From Welwitschia mirabilis (lineage: Eukaryota; Gnetophyta; Gnetopsida; Welwitschiales), in NCBI GenBank assembly GCA_051453625.1, contig JBOZIK010000001.1, positions 192,240,498 to 192,304,497 of the forward strand: 64,000 nucleotides of DNA, read 5' to 3'. Position 1 is the stretch's first letter; each line of letters starts with the position of its first letter. The position numbers were made by a program, and so were the translations under genes. This document shows positions 1-11,259 of the stretch, piece after piece. Below the pieces are notes generated by a model that saw only the letters and a program-made list of their open reading frames with translations, was not told where the DNA came from and made no database searches.

Positions 1-69
<69 letters not shown>
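1..69. repeat. Compound microsatellite (TG)n(AG)n
   Basis: About 27 TG units run straight into about seven AG units at the left edge of the window. The tract lies just before, or inside, the 5' LTR remnant that follows. Confidence 0.97.
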
Positions 70-307
70 TAGGCAAAAGAAGTGGCATATTTAAAAGAGA
101 ACAAGTTATCAATTAAGAATTTCACATCAATAAAAACAAATCTCTAGGTACCAACTATATCATAATGTGTTTGGGGAGTAGAAAGATACAAAATTAAAGT
201 GTTGCCTTAGGAAAAAAAAGGATCTCAGCCTCAACTAATGACCTAAAAATCATGCCTTACTAAGTGACTATTAGAACCACTTTTCAGTTTAGGAAATTGC
301 CTAAATA
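70..307 (+). mobile_element. 5' LTR remnant (3' end) of Tat/Ogre-like gypsy element
   Basis: This stretch aligns by eye with 13012-13267: shared blocks include the CCTTAG and AATCATGCCTTAC stretches and the TTTTCAGTTTA near the end. The right copy ends CTAAACA and this one ends CTAAATA, a single C-to-T change in the terminal CA. Because the copies flank gag, protease, RT and integrase remains, they are read as the two LTRs. The left part of this LTR lies outside the window or was replaced by the microsatellite. Confidence 0.75.
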
Positions 308-879
308 GTTTGGCACTAGGAGGAGGTACTCCTCTTATGGGCTTTTCAATCATTGATTTGATTGTTTTCACTGATTTTCTACATTACCTTCTCTTAAACC
401 AGAATAGTCACAATGCTAATTTTAATAAGAGGCAAAAGGCCTTGTATTTTATAGGAGATTTACAAACTCCTCCTACAATAAGACCCCTCTACATTATTCA
501 TAAATGAGCTTTACGCTATTACAAGCTATACAACCTACTAGGACCTATACCTTGTCCATCCTAATAGGTGAATCTACGCTATGGCATCCAACAGGTTAGG
601 GTGACAAGTCAAAAAAAGAGTCAAACTTATGAGAATCAGCTCATTCCTAAAAAGGGTAATGATGATGAGTTCATTAATCAATAAGGTCACAAGAAAAATC
701 CAAAAACCCCATTAAAGCTACAAGCACAAGGTGCAAAGAAATAGGTTGATAATGATAGCCTATTTGAATACTCCACACATGAAGAAGAGCCATCAAGAAA
801 CTGACAAGATGAAAATAGAGCTTCTAATCAATTAGATTTGAACAGGATCTAGAAAGCAATGAATGACCTTAAACAAGGC

Positions 880-2010
880 CTCTAAAATAAGAAAAAGTAC
901 TTATAATCTAACTTGAATAATATTCCCATTCAACCCTCGGTCCCTTATAAAGTACTCACACCAAATGAAATTACATACTTTGAAAAACTCAGTAGCATAA
1001 AAGATCCTGTTATGCATGTTAGAAATTTCAAACACATGTGTCATATGTACAATGTTGATTTCAACAGTGTGTGTCATCTATTTTATCACTCTCTAAAGAG
1101 ACAAGCCCTCAAGTGGTATCACTGCATATCTACTTATTTCATTATACAACTCCTCTAAATGTTCATCCAATACTATTCAATTAACATCTCAAAGAGGATG
1201 AACTTAGACGCTCTCACCACAATGCGATAATAGACTAATGAGAATGTAGAAGAGTATGCACACTGATGGAAAGAAATCACACTATAATTAGAGAATCCTA
1301 TTATGAATTTAGACATGGCATACCTATTTTTCAAGTTTTATTTCATATGTATCAAAGAATCTAAGAATGTAGTGCTTTGAGAATTTTGAATAAGCTAGCA
1401 CACTCACCAAGAGAATATAGGTTATAGAGAAGAAAAAGGAGTCATAAAATATGGCAACACCTCCTAAAGGGAACCATCCAAAAATAACAACAATAATAAC
1501 ACTAAAGGTAGCAACCCAAAGAACATTGTTGTTGTCCACCAATCTGTTCAACCAACTTATCTAACCCAACCAATGGATAACCTAGTAATGATGTCAATTG
1601 CACCTTAAGCCCCCTTCACTCCATACTCTTTTAGTCCTTAACTAGCCTATCATCAATCCTATTATCCTCTATTACAATAGGTGTGACCTCGATCACCACC
1701 ACAACCTTAACAATAGGCATATATGCCTCAAAGTCAAGGCCAAAATAAGTCTTAAAATCAAACTTTAATTTCTCAATCTAAAAGAAGCTTCACAAAGCTA
1801 AACATCCTAATGGAGAAAATTCTCTCGATGTTGCTTAAAAAGGGGACAATTCAATTGCCTCTAATAAAATAACAGAATCATAATGCACCCAAACCAAAAG
1901 GGTACGATAAATTAAAGAATTATGAATACCATCGTATCTAAGTACGTCATACCAAAAACTATTTTAATCTAAGGCACATTATTCAAGAAATCATTGAGAA
2001 TAACAAAAAA
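880..2010 (+). pseudogene. Decayed gag of Tat/Ogre-like element
   Basis: Gag would form the particle that packages the element's RNA. The open piece 913-1158 (81 codons) has the Retrotrans_gag pattern: DP..HVR.FK, then a LF..SL block and ALKWY near the end. Further on, around 1890-2000, a piece reading EYHR...HTK.YFNL...I...I resembles the C-terminal Tat gag block, with the usual cysteines changed. Stops and frameshifts separate the pieces. Nothing suggests a functional protein. Confidence 0.75.
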
Positions 2011-2506
2011 CATAAAGTTTTAAATTATCCCAGTTGTTGCAAATGAATAGTTAAAGATCTATAAAAACCCCTTTCCCTCTCAACCCTGTATGCCACAACC
2101 ACCATAAAATGCAATGCTTTAAAATGATAACAATCCCTTTGCAATTCTAATAATCTAGGATCAATTTGAGAAGTCACTAGAAAAAATTATTCATGAGAAT
2201 AAAGAGAAATTAGAGGTAATAGTTTGATCATAATGTTTTCGAACTTCTTCTACCCCTCAATCATATGCACAATTATAGTTGCTCACCTTTAAAGTAGAGG
2301 AGGCATATCATTATTTAACCTCATTAATTTAGAGCCCTAAGCCTCATAGACTTGCATTTAAAAGGATATGTAAGGAACATTTAAGCCTAAAAACACCTCT
2401 TGGTTAAATTTAACTATCCAAATAGGAAGTTGTCTCAAAGTAGGTGCATGTTTAAAAGAGCAAAGAGGACAAAGAAACAATCTAATTCTTAGATTAAGAA
2501 ATCTCT

Positions 2507-2960
2507 ATGACCGCTAACAGGACAATCATAACTAAACCACCATACATTTTAGTGAACATCAAGCCTACCAAATTAAGTAGATCCTTTAAAAACTATGGGT
2601 CTAAATTAAATGTGATAGGGTCATCATGCCTAAAAAAGCTTAAAATGAAACATTTAGTGAACATCAAGCCTACCAAATTAAGTAGAGCCTTTAGCAACTA
2701 TGGAGCTAAATTAAATGTGATAGGATCATCATGCCTAAAAAAGCTCAAAATGGATCATCTTTTGAACTCAAAAAATAGTGTAAAGATCAAAGGCTTTAAT
2801 GATTGTAAAGAAAAATTGAGAGAGATAGTCACTTTACCCATTGAAGTGGTTTAAAATTTTAAAGATATGAAATTTCATGTAAACGACAATGTAGCAACAT
2901 TTAATTTATTATTAGGATGTTCTTAGATAATGGACATTAGAACAATCATATCTTTCCCTC
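2507..2960 (+). pseudogene. Decayed aspartic protease with internal tandem duplication
   Basis: This would be the retrotransposon protease that cleaves the polyprotein. The open frame 2507-2854 (115 codons) holds NYG(S/A)KLNVIGSSCLKKLKM, which matches the family pattern D.GA.LN(V/I)...L..L but has Asn in place of the catalytic Asp. Downstream, 2880-2960 reads FNLLLGC..IMDI, matching the LLGRPW region that ends this protease in Tat/Athila elements. The active-site segment is present twice in tandem (2549-2653 and 2654-2758, 35 codons each, in frame). With the catalytic residue lost in both copies, the protein would be inactive. Confidence 0.75.
2549..2758 (+). repeat. 105-bp in-frame tandem duplication in protease
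   Basis: Two adjacent copies with an offset of exactly 105 bases encode two near-identical 35-residue blocks beginning LVNIKPTKLSR. The copies differ at a handful of positions, so the duplication is old, or arose before the element was inserted. Confidence 0.9.
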
Positions 2961-3789
2961 ATTAAAAGCTAAAATCTATTGGATCCAAAATTTCAATGCC
3001 ATTAGAATTAAATCACACCATGGAAATGTAAAAGCTTCATCCACATCATCTTCTCTGCTACCACATCTTATGCCTGAAAAGATGATTATTCCTTTCTTGT
3101 GCTTTGAACATGATCTCGTGGACCCTCATAAGATTTATGTCTTAATAAATTTTTAACACTCAGATCCTAGATGTAGGATGTATTCCATTCCTTTCTGATG
3201 ACATTTTAACTAGCTTGTGATCCAAGCTTCTCAAAACCTTCTCAAAAAAATATATAAATACATACTATTTTTCTTGTCTAGCTAAAATTTAAGGAACAAG
3301 ATCTCTGATGGTTAAAGTACCTCAAAAGTGCATAGTTGAGTAAAGTATTAGTAGATACGTAAAAGCCTTAGCCTATCACATTACTCATGGACACTTCCAA
3401 AGTGTAGTATTTCAAAATTTCTCAAACCCTTTTTAAAAAGGGGGAAAACAAGAGAGCAAAGTCTCTTCTAAATAGTTCATTCTTTCATATTTGTCCCTTT
3501 TTATCAAAATAGTTTATCATGTATTTGAATTCTTCTTTTTTGCTTTTATTCTCATTTTTTACTCTTACATTAATTCTTTGATTCATAGGACATTATGATG
3601 AAGAGGCTATTGAGCTTTCTTACATGTCACTCTTGAATGTCAACTCATTAAAAGGTATATGGATCTCAACCTTGTTGATTTTGATTAGAGTGAATCCCTA
3701 GGAAAACCTTGTATATTCTTAAACTAAAAGAAAATGAGTGATAATACTAAGGCATATAAATTAATAAAGTCCAAAAAGATGAAATCATC

Positions 3790-5640
3790 TTTGAGGAAGC
3801 AATAGAATGTCACAAGATATAACTTCTTCATAGACCTGACTAATCAAGAAAAATCTCTTAAAATCAATAAACAACTACTATAACAGACTAAATTAGAGCT
3901 CAAAAATGTGCTATCATCTAATTGAGACATCTTCGCTTAGCATTACAAGGATATGTCAAGCATCGATAAATCAATAGTCATGCATAACACCATTTTAGAA
4001 CTAAACTTGATCCTAGTGAACTAGAAGATTAGAAAGCTTAATGCTTGTCCTACATTAGTGGTAAAACAAGAGCTAGAGCATTCTTTGATTGGTAGTTTCA
4101 TCTAACCAATTAACCATTTACACTTGTTATTGAACATTATGGTCATTCTAAGGAAGAATGGGCAAATTAGAATTGCATCAACTACCATGACCTAAACAAA
4201 ATCACCTTAAAGAACGGTTATGCAGGCTACAACTAGATATTCATCAATCTCATAGATTAGCATAAAAGGACTTTCATAACCTCATGGAATCTATTCTATT
4301 ACATTATGATGCCTTTTGAATTTAAAAAAATTAGCATAACACACCAGTATGCAATGGCATACATCTTTCATAACATGATCCATCAAAATGTAGAAGACTA
4401 TGTAGATAATGTTGTAATCAAGTTAAGGTAGTCACTAACCATTCTAGTGACTTACATTAACTGTTTACACAAGCATAGTAATATAACATATGTCTAAATC
4501 AATAGAAATGTGTGTTTATTATACGATCAGGGAAACTTTTGGGGTCCATGGTATCAAAAGAAGGCATAGAAATTAATCTAGATAAGATCAATGAAACCAC
4601 TAATATGCTATCATCATGAAATATAAAAGAACTATGAAGTCTACAAGGTAGGTAGGAGGCTATGCATCAGTTTATTTCAATCTTAATAGATTGATGTGAG
4701 TCATTCATGCACTTGCTTAAGAAAGATAGCGAGTTTAAATGGGACAAAAATTACCAAAAGGCTTTTGATAGGATTACAAAGTATTTAATGTTTATTCCTG
4801 TTCTCCATCCATCTAGATTAGATCAGTCATATTATCTTTGCTTTGCATATATTCCATCGTCAATGAGCATGATGATCTTTCAAAGAGATAAAATTCATCA
4901 AGCTTGTCCAATCTACTACGTTAGTAGGATACTACACCAGTATGAGAAGAACTAAACTGATGTGAAAAATGCATGTTTGAGTCTAGAATTCACTTCACAA
5001 AACTTTTATTGTTACATGATGAGAAATAAAGCAATTGTAATTACTAACCAGAAACTACTCAAACATCTACTTGAATACTCTGTTGGCAGTACATGATCAA
5101 TCAAATGAGCATCAATTCTTATTAAGTTTAACTTATAATTTCAATCACAAAAATTCACCAAATGAAAGTGTATAGCTAAGAAAATGGCAAATCTTCTAAT
5201 CAAAATAGAAGGTGAAATCCTAGATGAGTTTAAACAATTCCTTGATGAGGAAATTCACACATCAAAATTAAAAACACTTGGGATATGTTGATGTTCTTTG
5301 ATAGCATATCCAACTAAAACAGTAAATTTCCAAGAGTAATCTTCTTTTCTAACAACAAAGCCTACTTGTCATTCTCTTTTAAGATAAATTTTTATGGCAC
5401 AACCATATTGCTAAATATGAAACTTAGGTAATAAGAATTACATTGTTCATTCAAGTGGGTTTAAAAAAAATTGCATTTTTAATAACTCATAATTAATTGT
5501 TAATCAAGTTTGCGAAAAGTATGAAGCTAATCGAGATTCCTAGGTGCATAACTTGAAAAAGTAAGAAAGCTTCTTACATCATTTAAGTTATAAGATTTCT
5601 AGCCATTCCTAGGAAAGAAAATCAATTGTGAACTACCTTA
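3790..5640 (+). pseudogene. Decayed reverse transcriptase and RNase H of Tat/Ogre-like element
   Basis: RT copies the element's RNA into DNA and RNase H removes the RNA strand. From about 3890 the frame resembles the lead-in to RT (DIFA..YKDMSSID, then KQELE). RT blocks follow: LRKNGQIRI (4150-4180), the MMPFEFK block (4300-4330), HNMIHQNVEDYVDNVVIK (4370-4425), where YVDD has become YVDN. The piece 4707-4955 is the start of the RNase H-like part (F.W......AF..I...L, then Y......S...M). Many stops break the frame. Confidence 0.85.
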
Positions 5641-5679
5641 CAAACTTCATGCAAACATGATTTAGATATTCATCTCTCA

Positions 5680-6760
5680 AAGAATATGTCACATGCATGG
5701 ATGCAAGTTAAAATTTCCTTAATGGCATCCCAATGGTGGATTACCTAGAGCTATTACAGAATGAAGTAAGACAACTCATAAAAGATCACAGAGAAAAGGA
5801 CGAAGGGTATAACATGCTAGTAAATTACCTCAGTAATTAAAAGCTATTATAAAATCTCATGTCACTACAAACGTAAAGCTTCATGGATTAAGCAACGTGG
5901 TTCATAATGATCTAAGATCAACTCTTTAGAAATTCAAATGAAGGTATCTTATTGAGATGCTTAAAATTAAGTGAAGAGGCTCATGTCTTAAATGTGATAC
6001 ATACTAGCTTTTGTAAGCCCCACCAAGGGAGAAAACCACTATTAAGCCATGTTATAAGACCTAGTTACTTCTAAAAAACAATAACTGACAACTATTTCAA
6101 AATGGTAATGACATATGGTACTTGTCAAATTGTTTCATCGAGAACACATCAACCACCTATCCAATTTGATTTTTAGAAAGTGGGGTATGAATTTAATTCA
6201 TCCCATTATGCCTATCTTATTTGGATAGCATGTGTTCATTCTTACTATAACAGAATACTTTTATAAAATAGGTAGAATCAATTTCATTATGGTAAACTAC
6301 ATTAAAGAAAATCCAAAATTTCATCCTTGATCATATCATTTCTAGATTTGGTACCCCATACATCATCATCACTAATAATCGCTCGCAATTTAGATAATTA
6401 GAACTAAGGAATTTCATAGGAAAATTTGGGATAAAGCATTTATTTTCCACATCATGTTATCCTAAAGAAAATAGGCAAGCTGAGGCAACTAGTAAGCTCA
6501 TAATCAATCATCTTAAAAAGTTTTTATGAAAGAATGCAAAGTTATGAGATGAAAAATTTCCTTTAGCATCATGGACTTACCATACTGTAGTGAAAACCAT
6601 TATGGGAATGATTCCTTTTCAACTAATCTATAGCACTAAAGCTATCTTGCTTATCCAAATTTAGATTTTTATATGAAGGAATCTAGTTAAATATCTAGAA
6701 TTATCTAATGCCAAAAAGGAAATGCAACTTGCACAACTTGAAACATTTGATGAAAAATGA
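5680..6760 (+). pseudogene. Decayed integrase of Tat/Ogre-like element
   Basis: Integrase would insert the DNA copy into the genome. Pieces in shifting frames match the gypsy integrase core: ITEYF-like at 6250, an IWYPIH block before 6380, and FGIKHLFSTSCYPKENRQAEAT at about 6427-6490, followed by LINHLKKFL and the MGMIPFQLIY segment near 6600-6630. Stops are frequent. The frame runs towards the gap that starts at 6924. Confidence 0.85.
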
Positions 6761-6923
6761 GTAAAATCCTTGCAATAAAGCTATCTCTCCTAGAAATGGA
6801 TTAGGAGTGCATACAACTAAAATGTAAAACCAAGATCTTACAATGTATGTGACCTTAAAGTTTTCACCAAATTAGCTAAGTTCATTCGTTATCTCACAAA
6901 AATTCAATAAAGTAACATACAAG

Positions 6924-7235
6924 NNNNNNNNNNNNNNNNNNNNNNNNNNNNNNNNNNNNNNNNNNNNNNNNNNNNNNNNNNNNNNNNNNNNNNNNNNNNN
7001 NNNNNNNNNNNNNNNNNNNNNNNNNNNNNNNNNNNNNNNNNNNNNNNNNNNNNNNNNNNNNNNNNNNNNNNNNNNNNNNNNNNNNNNNNNNNNNNNNNNN
7101 NNNNNNNNNNNNNNNNNNNNNNNNNNNNNNNNNNNNNNNNNNNNNNNNNNNNNNNNNNNNNNNNNNNNNNNNNNNNNNNNNNNNNNNNNNNNNNNNNNNN
7201 NNNNNNNNNNNNNNNNNNNNNNNNNNNNNNNNNNN
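6924..7235. other. Assembly gap (312 N)
   Basis: Run of N between the end of the integrase remains and the non-coding 3' part of the same element. Reading frames drawn across it are artefacts. Confidence 1.
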
Positions 7236-9129
7236 ACTTTATCAAAAATGAGTAAGTGATACATACAACAAACATGTCAATTCTGATCTTATAGCATAGA
7301 TAACCTTATCTTAAGAGCAAATTTAACTGAGAAAACCTCAAAATTTCACAAATTGATAAGAACCATACATCATATCACAAAAATTTAATGAAGAAACATA
7401 AAAAATAAAAGCCCTAGATGACATCGAGGACAAAGAACCAATAAACTCCTTTTACCTTTGATCTTGTTATTAATAAAAAAATTCAAAATATGTATCACCA
7501 TTTTGTTATGAATTATTGTGTAGTCGTCCATTTTATGCATTTATTATTTCTTGTAATTTTATAAAAAAATGTCATATTAGTACCTATTTGATCATTATTC
7601 ACATAGCATCGCTTTTTGTACATATGTCATGCAGGTTTCACATTTGTTTTATTCATTTGAGTTTTAAAAACTATGATTGAGCACATTTATTAGACCATAG
7701 AAAGGATGCATGCTACTAACCTTTATGGGCAACATGGATAAGGCCACATGCCAAGCATACATGGTAGGGGTTACTTCATCCGTTATCGCCTTGATGTTTC
7801 TGTAATCAACATTTCACTTCATAACGCTTCACCAATGGAGCACAATAATGATGACATATACCACACTGACCCATTCTATAACACACCTATCCTCCCTCTA
7901 CCATACACCCTCGCATGATTCTTCCAATTTTACCTACTCATATACCACCATTATAATCACACTAAAAATTAGTAGATACATTTCTCTTCCATTATGCATT
8001 CTGTTAGGCCATTCATCCATTGTCATTACTCTATTTATGTCATTTCAGTGATACCTCCCATGTCATCTCATCTACATCACATTTTTCATGGCTCTCACTT
8101 TCATTTTTGTTTATGATTAAAAAAAGAAAAAAGAAAAAATGTTTAAAAGTGAAAAAGAAGGAAAAAAGGAAAATTTAAGGGAAAAATTAAAAAAAAAGAA
8201 AAATATTTCATGAACATGTGAAAACTCGCAAGGGCATGTATTTGCATCTATTCAACATTCGAGATTCTCTAGCAGTCATACCATGTTGCACGCTCACCAT
8301 GGTATGTGCTTATTACTTGGTCAATCTTATTTACTCAATTTTTTCCATGCACACTAGCATGATGTTTCTAAACTCTTATTTTGTCATTTCATTTACATTA
8401 CATTACGCTTCCCTCTACCCTTTCCTGATCCACCATTAGCAAGCTTCCTTTCTCATTTCCTCATTATCCATCTCACCTGATCACAGCATCCCCTTTATCC
8501 CTATTTCCCTTTCCATGACTATGACACATGCATTCCACTTTCCTTTCAATCCCATTTAGTCATCCTTGTTCACCTTGCAATGGCTTTCACATTGCTATTG
8601 TATTTCCAGATTCCATGTGTTATTATATCATATTAGCATCTACCCTTGTTCATTTGCATGTCACCTTGCATTGACATTACATTACTTTTTAGGGGGTGTC
8701 TGTTACCTTCTACCAACATATACACTTTCTAATGTTATGATCACCCATCATTGCCATTGTCATTTTGCCTTATTCTATTTTACCACTCCCCACTTTCATA
8801 GTTTTTTAGGGTAAACATTAATTATTCCCTTCCCCATCCCACTTGCACCATTTTGTTGTAATTTCATTTCACACTCTATGGTTGTAATTCCTATTAGGCA
8901 TTCCTCATCTTCATTATTATATCTATTTTACTCTCAGAAATCCGAAAAAAATTCAAAATAATTCAAAAAAAGACAAAAGAAAAGAAGATTTTGGAGGAAC
9001 AAAGAAACAAAGAAAAAAAGGAATATTCAGAAAAGGGGAAAAAAGAGAAGTATATCATGTGAAAACCGTAAAATGGAGATGTGTTCAATTTTGGTTTTTG
9101 ATCTGAGGTTCACACATTCACCTTACATC
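7236..9129 (+). other. Non-coding 3' part of Tat/Ogre-like element with purine tracts
   Basis: No conserved protein is visible. T/C-rich stretches (7840-8820) are broken by two long A/G-rich tracts (about 8115-8205 and 8942-9055). Long untranslated 3' parts with purine tracts are usual between integrase and LTR in large plant gypsy elements. The hydrophobic open frames here come from base composition. Confidence 0.5.
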
Positions 9130-9142
9130 AAAAGGGGGCAAC
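9130..9142 (+). other. Polypurine tract of Tat/Ogre-like element
   Basis: AAAAGGGGGCAAC lies directly before TGTAAC, the LTR start. This is the expected plus-strand priming site for reverse transcription. Confidence 0.8.
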
Positions 9143-9722
9143 TGTAACATGATCCTTTCTAGCTAATTATTTTACATGGGTGAACATTATGTTAATAGGG
9201 CATAGGCCTACTTTGTACTAAATTACAAAGGTAGGAGGCTATGATGGCCATCAGTAAAAGCAACTTATTACACTATGTTCTCCAAGGTACCAATTAAAAA
9301 AGTTAGCTGTTAAATTATAGTGCTAAAAGGTGAGCTTGAAGGATTTGAATTCATTATTTGCCATCAAGGGGAAAAAAGGAAGAATCACATGAGGCCACCG
9401 TCCTCACAAATGTCCCAATTACTACCACACTAACTACCAACTCACATTAGCCACTGACGCAATAAGATACACATACTGAGATGAGGTCACGTAAGTATAA
9501 AAGATGAAGTCATAAAGGATCTTATTGATCCGTGCTCTTTCACGTTCTAACAAATAGTGAGCCATGCGGCTTATCATGACCACATTTTACTAATGAAGAG
9601 CTCCATCTCCCAGCTCTGACTTTAAATGGTAACCTATAACTCTTATTGAATAAGTGTGATGACATTGCTTCGGGATTACATGTTTCTCCTGAAGATGCAC
9701 CTATCCTACAAATACTTGTTCT

Positions 9723-9886
9723 TGTTAGGTGTGTCTCAACTGGGCACACCGTTTCACGCTCCACCCACAGAAACGCTCTGAATCTATAAAACTTGCTCTG
9801 CATATGGGTTTTATTTATCAATGCTTCGGTGTTGTTCATCAACGCTCCAGCGTTGTTCATTGGTGTTTCGACGTTGTTTATCCTGC
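9723..9886 (+). repeat. Left LTR of TRIM-like element
   Basis: It aligns with 10756-10935 over its whole length and lacks a 16-17 base piece (CAGGCGTTTC and neighbours) that the right LTR has. It contains a TATA-like CTATAAAAC (near 9785) that would sit in the LTR promoter. The end is placed at TCCTGCA. Confidence 0.85.
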
Positions 9887-9896
9887 ACTTAACAAG

Positions 9897-9908
9897 TGGT
9901 ATCAGAGC
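9897..9908 (+). other. Primer binding site for initiator tRNA-Met
   Basis: TGGTATCAGAGC matches the standard plant copia primer site perfectly and lies about 10 bases after the left LTR. Confidence 0.95.
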
Positions 9909-10740
9909 ATTTGTTTGATCCTGTCCACCTGTAGCTACTGTCATTTGTCTCTCCTCTGCGCTGTCATGCCTATTCTTTTGTACCGCACCCGTTATCTGCG
10001 TCTATGGCCTGGTTCGTTTGCGCTGTCTACTTCGGCATCTCGTGCGTTTCTTTCGCGTTGTGGTCTGTTTTCGCCTCGCGTTGATTGCAGCAGCCTTCGT
10101 CCATCGCTCATCGCTTTTGAGTGCATTTTCAAACCCTTTGCCAGCTGCGTTTCTGTGTTGGCTTTGCCATCATGCACTTTCTCTGTGCACTGAGGTTCTT
10201 TTTTCATCTGCCTACGTGTTTCCTGCCATGGCCTCCTCGCCTGCGGCTGTTCCATCGCATTCGCTTTCTTTCTGACAGGCCCAGTTTTTTTTGGTGGACT
10301 TTGGACCTCCCAACAGTGCGTTTCTCCTGCAATCGGCGCTCGTTCTAGCTACGGCTCTTGCTATTTTTACAGCTTCCCTTCCTCGCGCTCTGCGGAGTTT
10401 TTCCGCCTAAGGCAGCCTTTGCCCAGCCTGATCTGGCGTTCCTTCTGGTGCGGCCCATAAGCCGTCTTCGTCTGTTCAGTTCTTTGAAGGCGCTTCACAA
10501 ACTGTGTGCAGTTCTGCCGCACCATGCTCTCAACGCCTGATTTTTGCCTCTTGGTTAACACCGCCTTCTTGCGATGTTTTCGTGCTTAGCCCTCGCGTGT
10601 TTTGCTCTCGGTTTGCATTTTGGTGCTTTTGCGTGTCTTCTGCTAAAGCGGTGTTTCCCGCTTGCATGGTTGTAGTCTCCAGCTGTGTGCTCTTTTGGCG
10701 TTTTACGCCCTTTCGGTACTTGGCCCGGCATGCCAATTTG
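9909..10740 (+). other. GC-rich, pyrimidine-rich internal region of TRIM-like element
   Basis: Several overlapping open frames exist on both strands (up to 154 codons), as expected for GC-rich sequence with few stop codons. None resembles a known protein. No gag, protease, RT or integrase motif is seen. It could be a captured host fragment or a fast-evolving leader. Confidence 0.6.
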
Positions 10741-10755
10741 AGCCACGGGGGAGAT
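10740..10755 (+). other. Polypurine tract of TRIM-like element
   Basis: CACGGGGGAGAT directly precedes the right LTR start TGTTAGG. The GGGGGAGAT-TGTTAG junction is typical of plant copia elements. Confidence 0.85.
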
Positions 10756-10935
10756 TGTTAGGTGTGTCTCAACTAGGCACATCGTTTCACACTCCGCCCA
10801 CTGAAACGCTCCGAATCTACAGGCGTTTCTTATCTATAAAACCCGCTCTGCGTATGGGTTTTATTTATCAATGCTTTGGCGTTGTTCATCAATGCTCCGG
10901 CGTTGTTCATCGGTGTTTCGGCGCCGTTAATGTCA
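10756..10935 (+). repeat. Right LTR of TRIM-like element
   Basis: It matches the left LTR at 9723-9886 with few substitutions, which suggests that this insertion is much younger than its host element. The end is placed at ATGTCA. Confidence 0.85.
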
Positions 10936-11259
10936 ATAATAAGGAAGAATGCTCAGAAAATGATGAGAAAAAGATGTTGACCACCTCTTTGTGGGTAGCA
11001 TTCACTCAATATCAAATGGGTAACATAAAGCAGTGTATGTCGCAACAAAATGTTGTTTGCAAAGCCTAATCTTTCATGATGTCCTAATTTCCAGAAGCAA
11101 TGAGCATCAAATACCTTACATCATCATCAAACAGTTTAATTTTCTCAGTGATGATAATCATTAAATTCTATACCAAGCTTCCTCTCATTCTAAACCCGAG
11201 CATTGCATTTGGATGAGGCACCTTCTTTATTTGCCTGTCAGCTACTATGTCTACGTCAA

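Larger units (their letters stand above)
308..9142 (+). mobile_element. Internal region of decayed Ty3/gypsy element, Tat/Ogre type
   Basis: The order gag, protease, RT, RNase H, integrase on the + strand, then a polypurine tract and an LTR, defines a Ty3/gypsy element. All reading frames are broken by many stops and indels, so it is non-functional. The wording of the decayed proteins (a Tat-type gag tail, a protease followed by an LLG(R) motif, and an FA..Y.DM block before RT) points to the Tat/Ogre group. Just after the 5' LTR the sequence TTTGGCACTAGG may be the start of a tRNA primer site beginning TGGCGC, but the tRNA cannot be named. About 600 bases before gag and 2 kb after integrase hold no recognisable gene. 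Confidence 0.85.
9723..10935 (+). mobile_element. TRIM-like non-autonomous copia-type LTR element
   Basis: Two similar LTRs of 164 and 180 bases start TGTTAGGTGTG and flank about 870 internal bases. A perfect tRNA-Met primer site follows the left LTR and a PPT precedes the right one. No retrotransposon protein is encoded. The LTR size fits TRIM elements, but the internal part is longer than the usual TRIM. It is GC-rich and T/C-rich, unlike the AT-rich surroundings. No clear 5-bp target duplication was found: left flank ends TTCT, right flank begins ATAAT. The exact LTR ends are therefore uncertain by several bases. Confidence 0.85.

Noticed and set aside
6872-7275. Two - strand open frames of 123-130 codons
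   Set aside because: They are almost wholly made of N from the assembly gap.
7848-8814. Three hydrophobic open frames on the + strand
   Set aside because: They lie in T/C-rich non-coding DNA of the first element; Leu, Phe, Ser and His dominate because of composition, and no motif is present.
9540-10782. Many overlapping open frames on both strands
   Set aside because: GC-rich sequence has few stop codons. The frames overlap in all phases and cross the LTRs and the primer site of the TRIM-like element.
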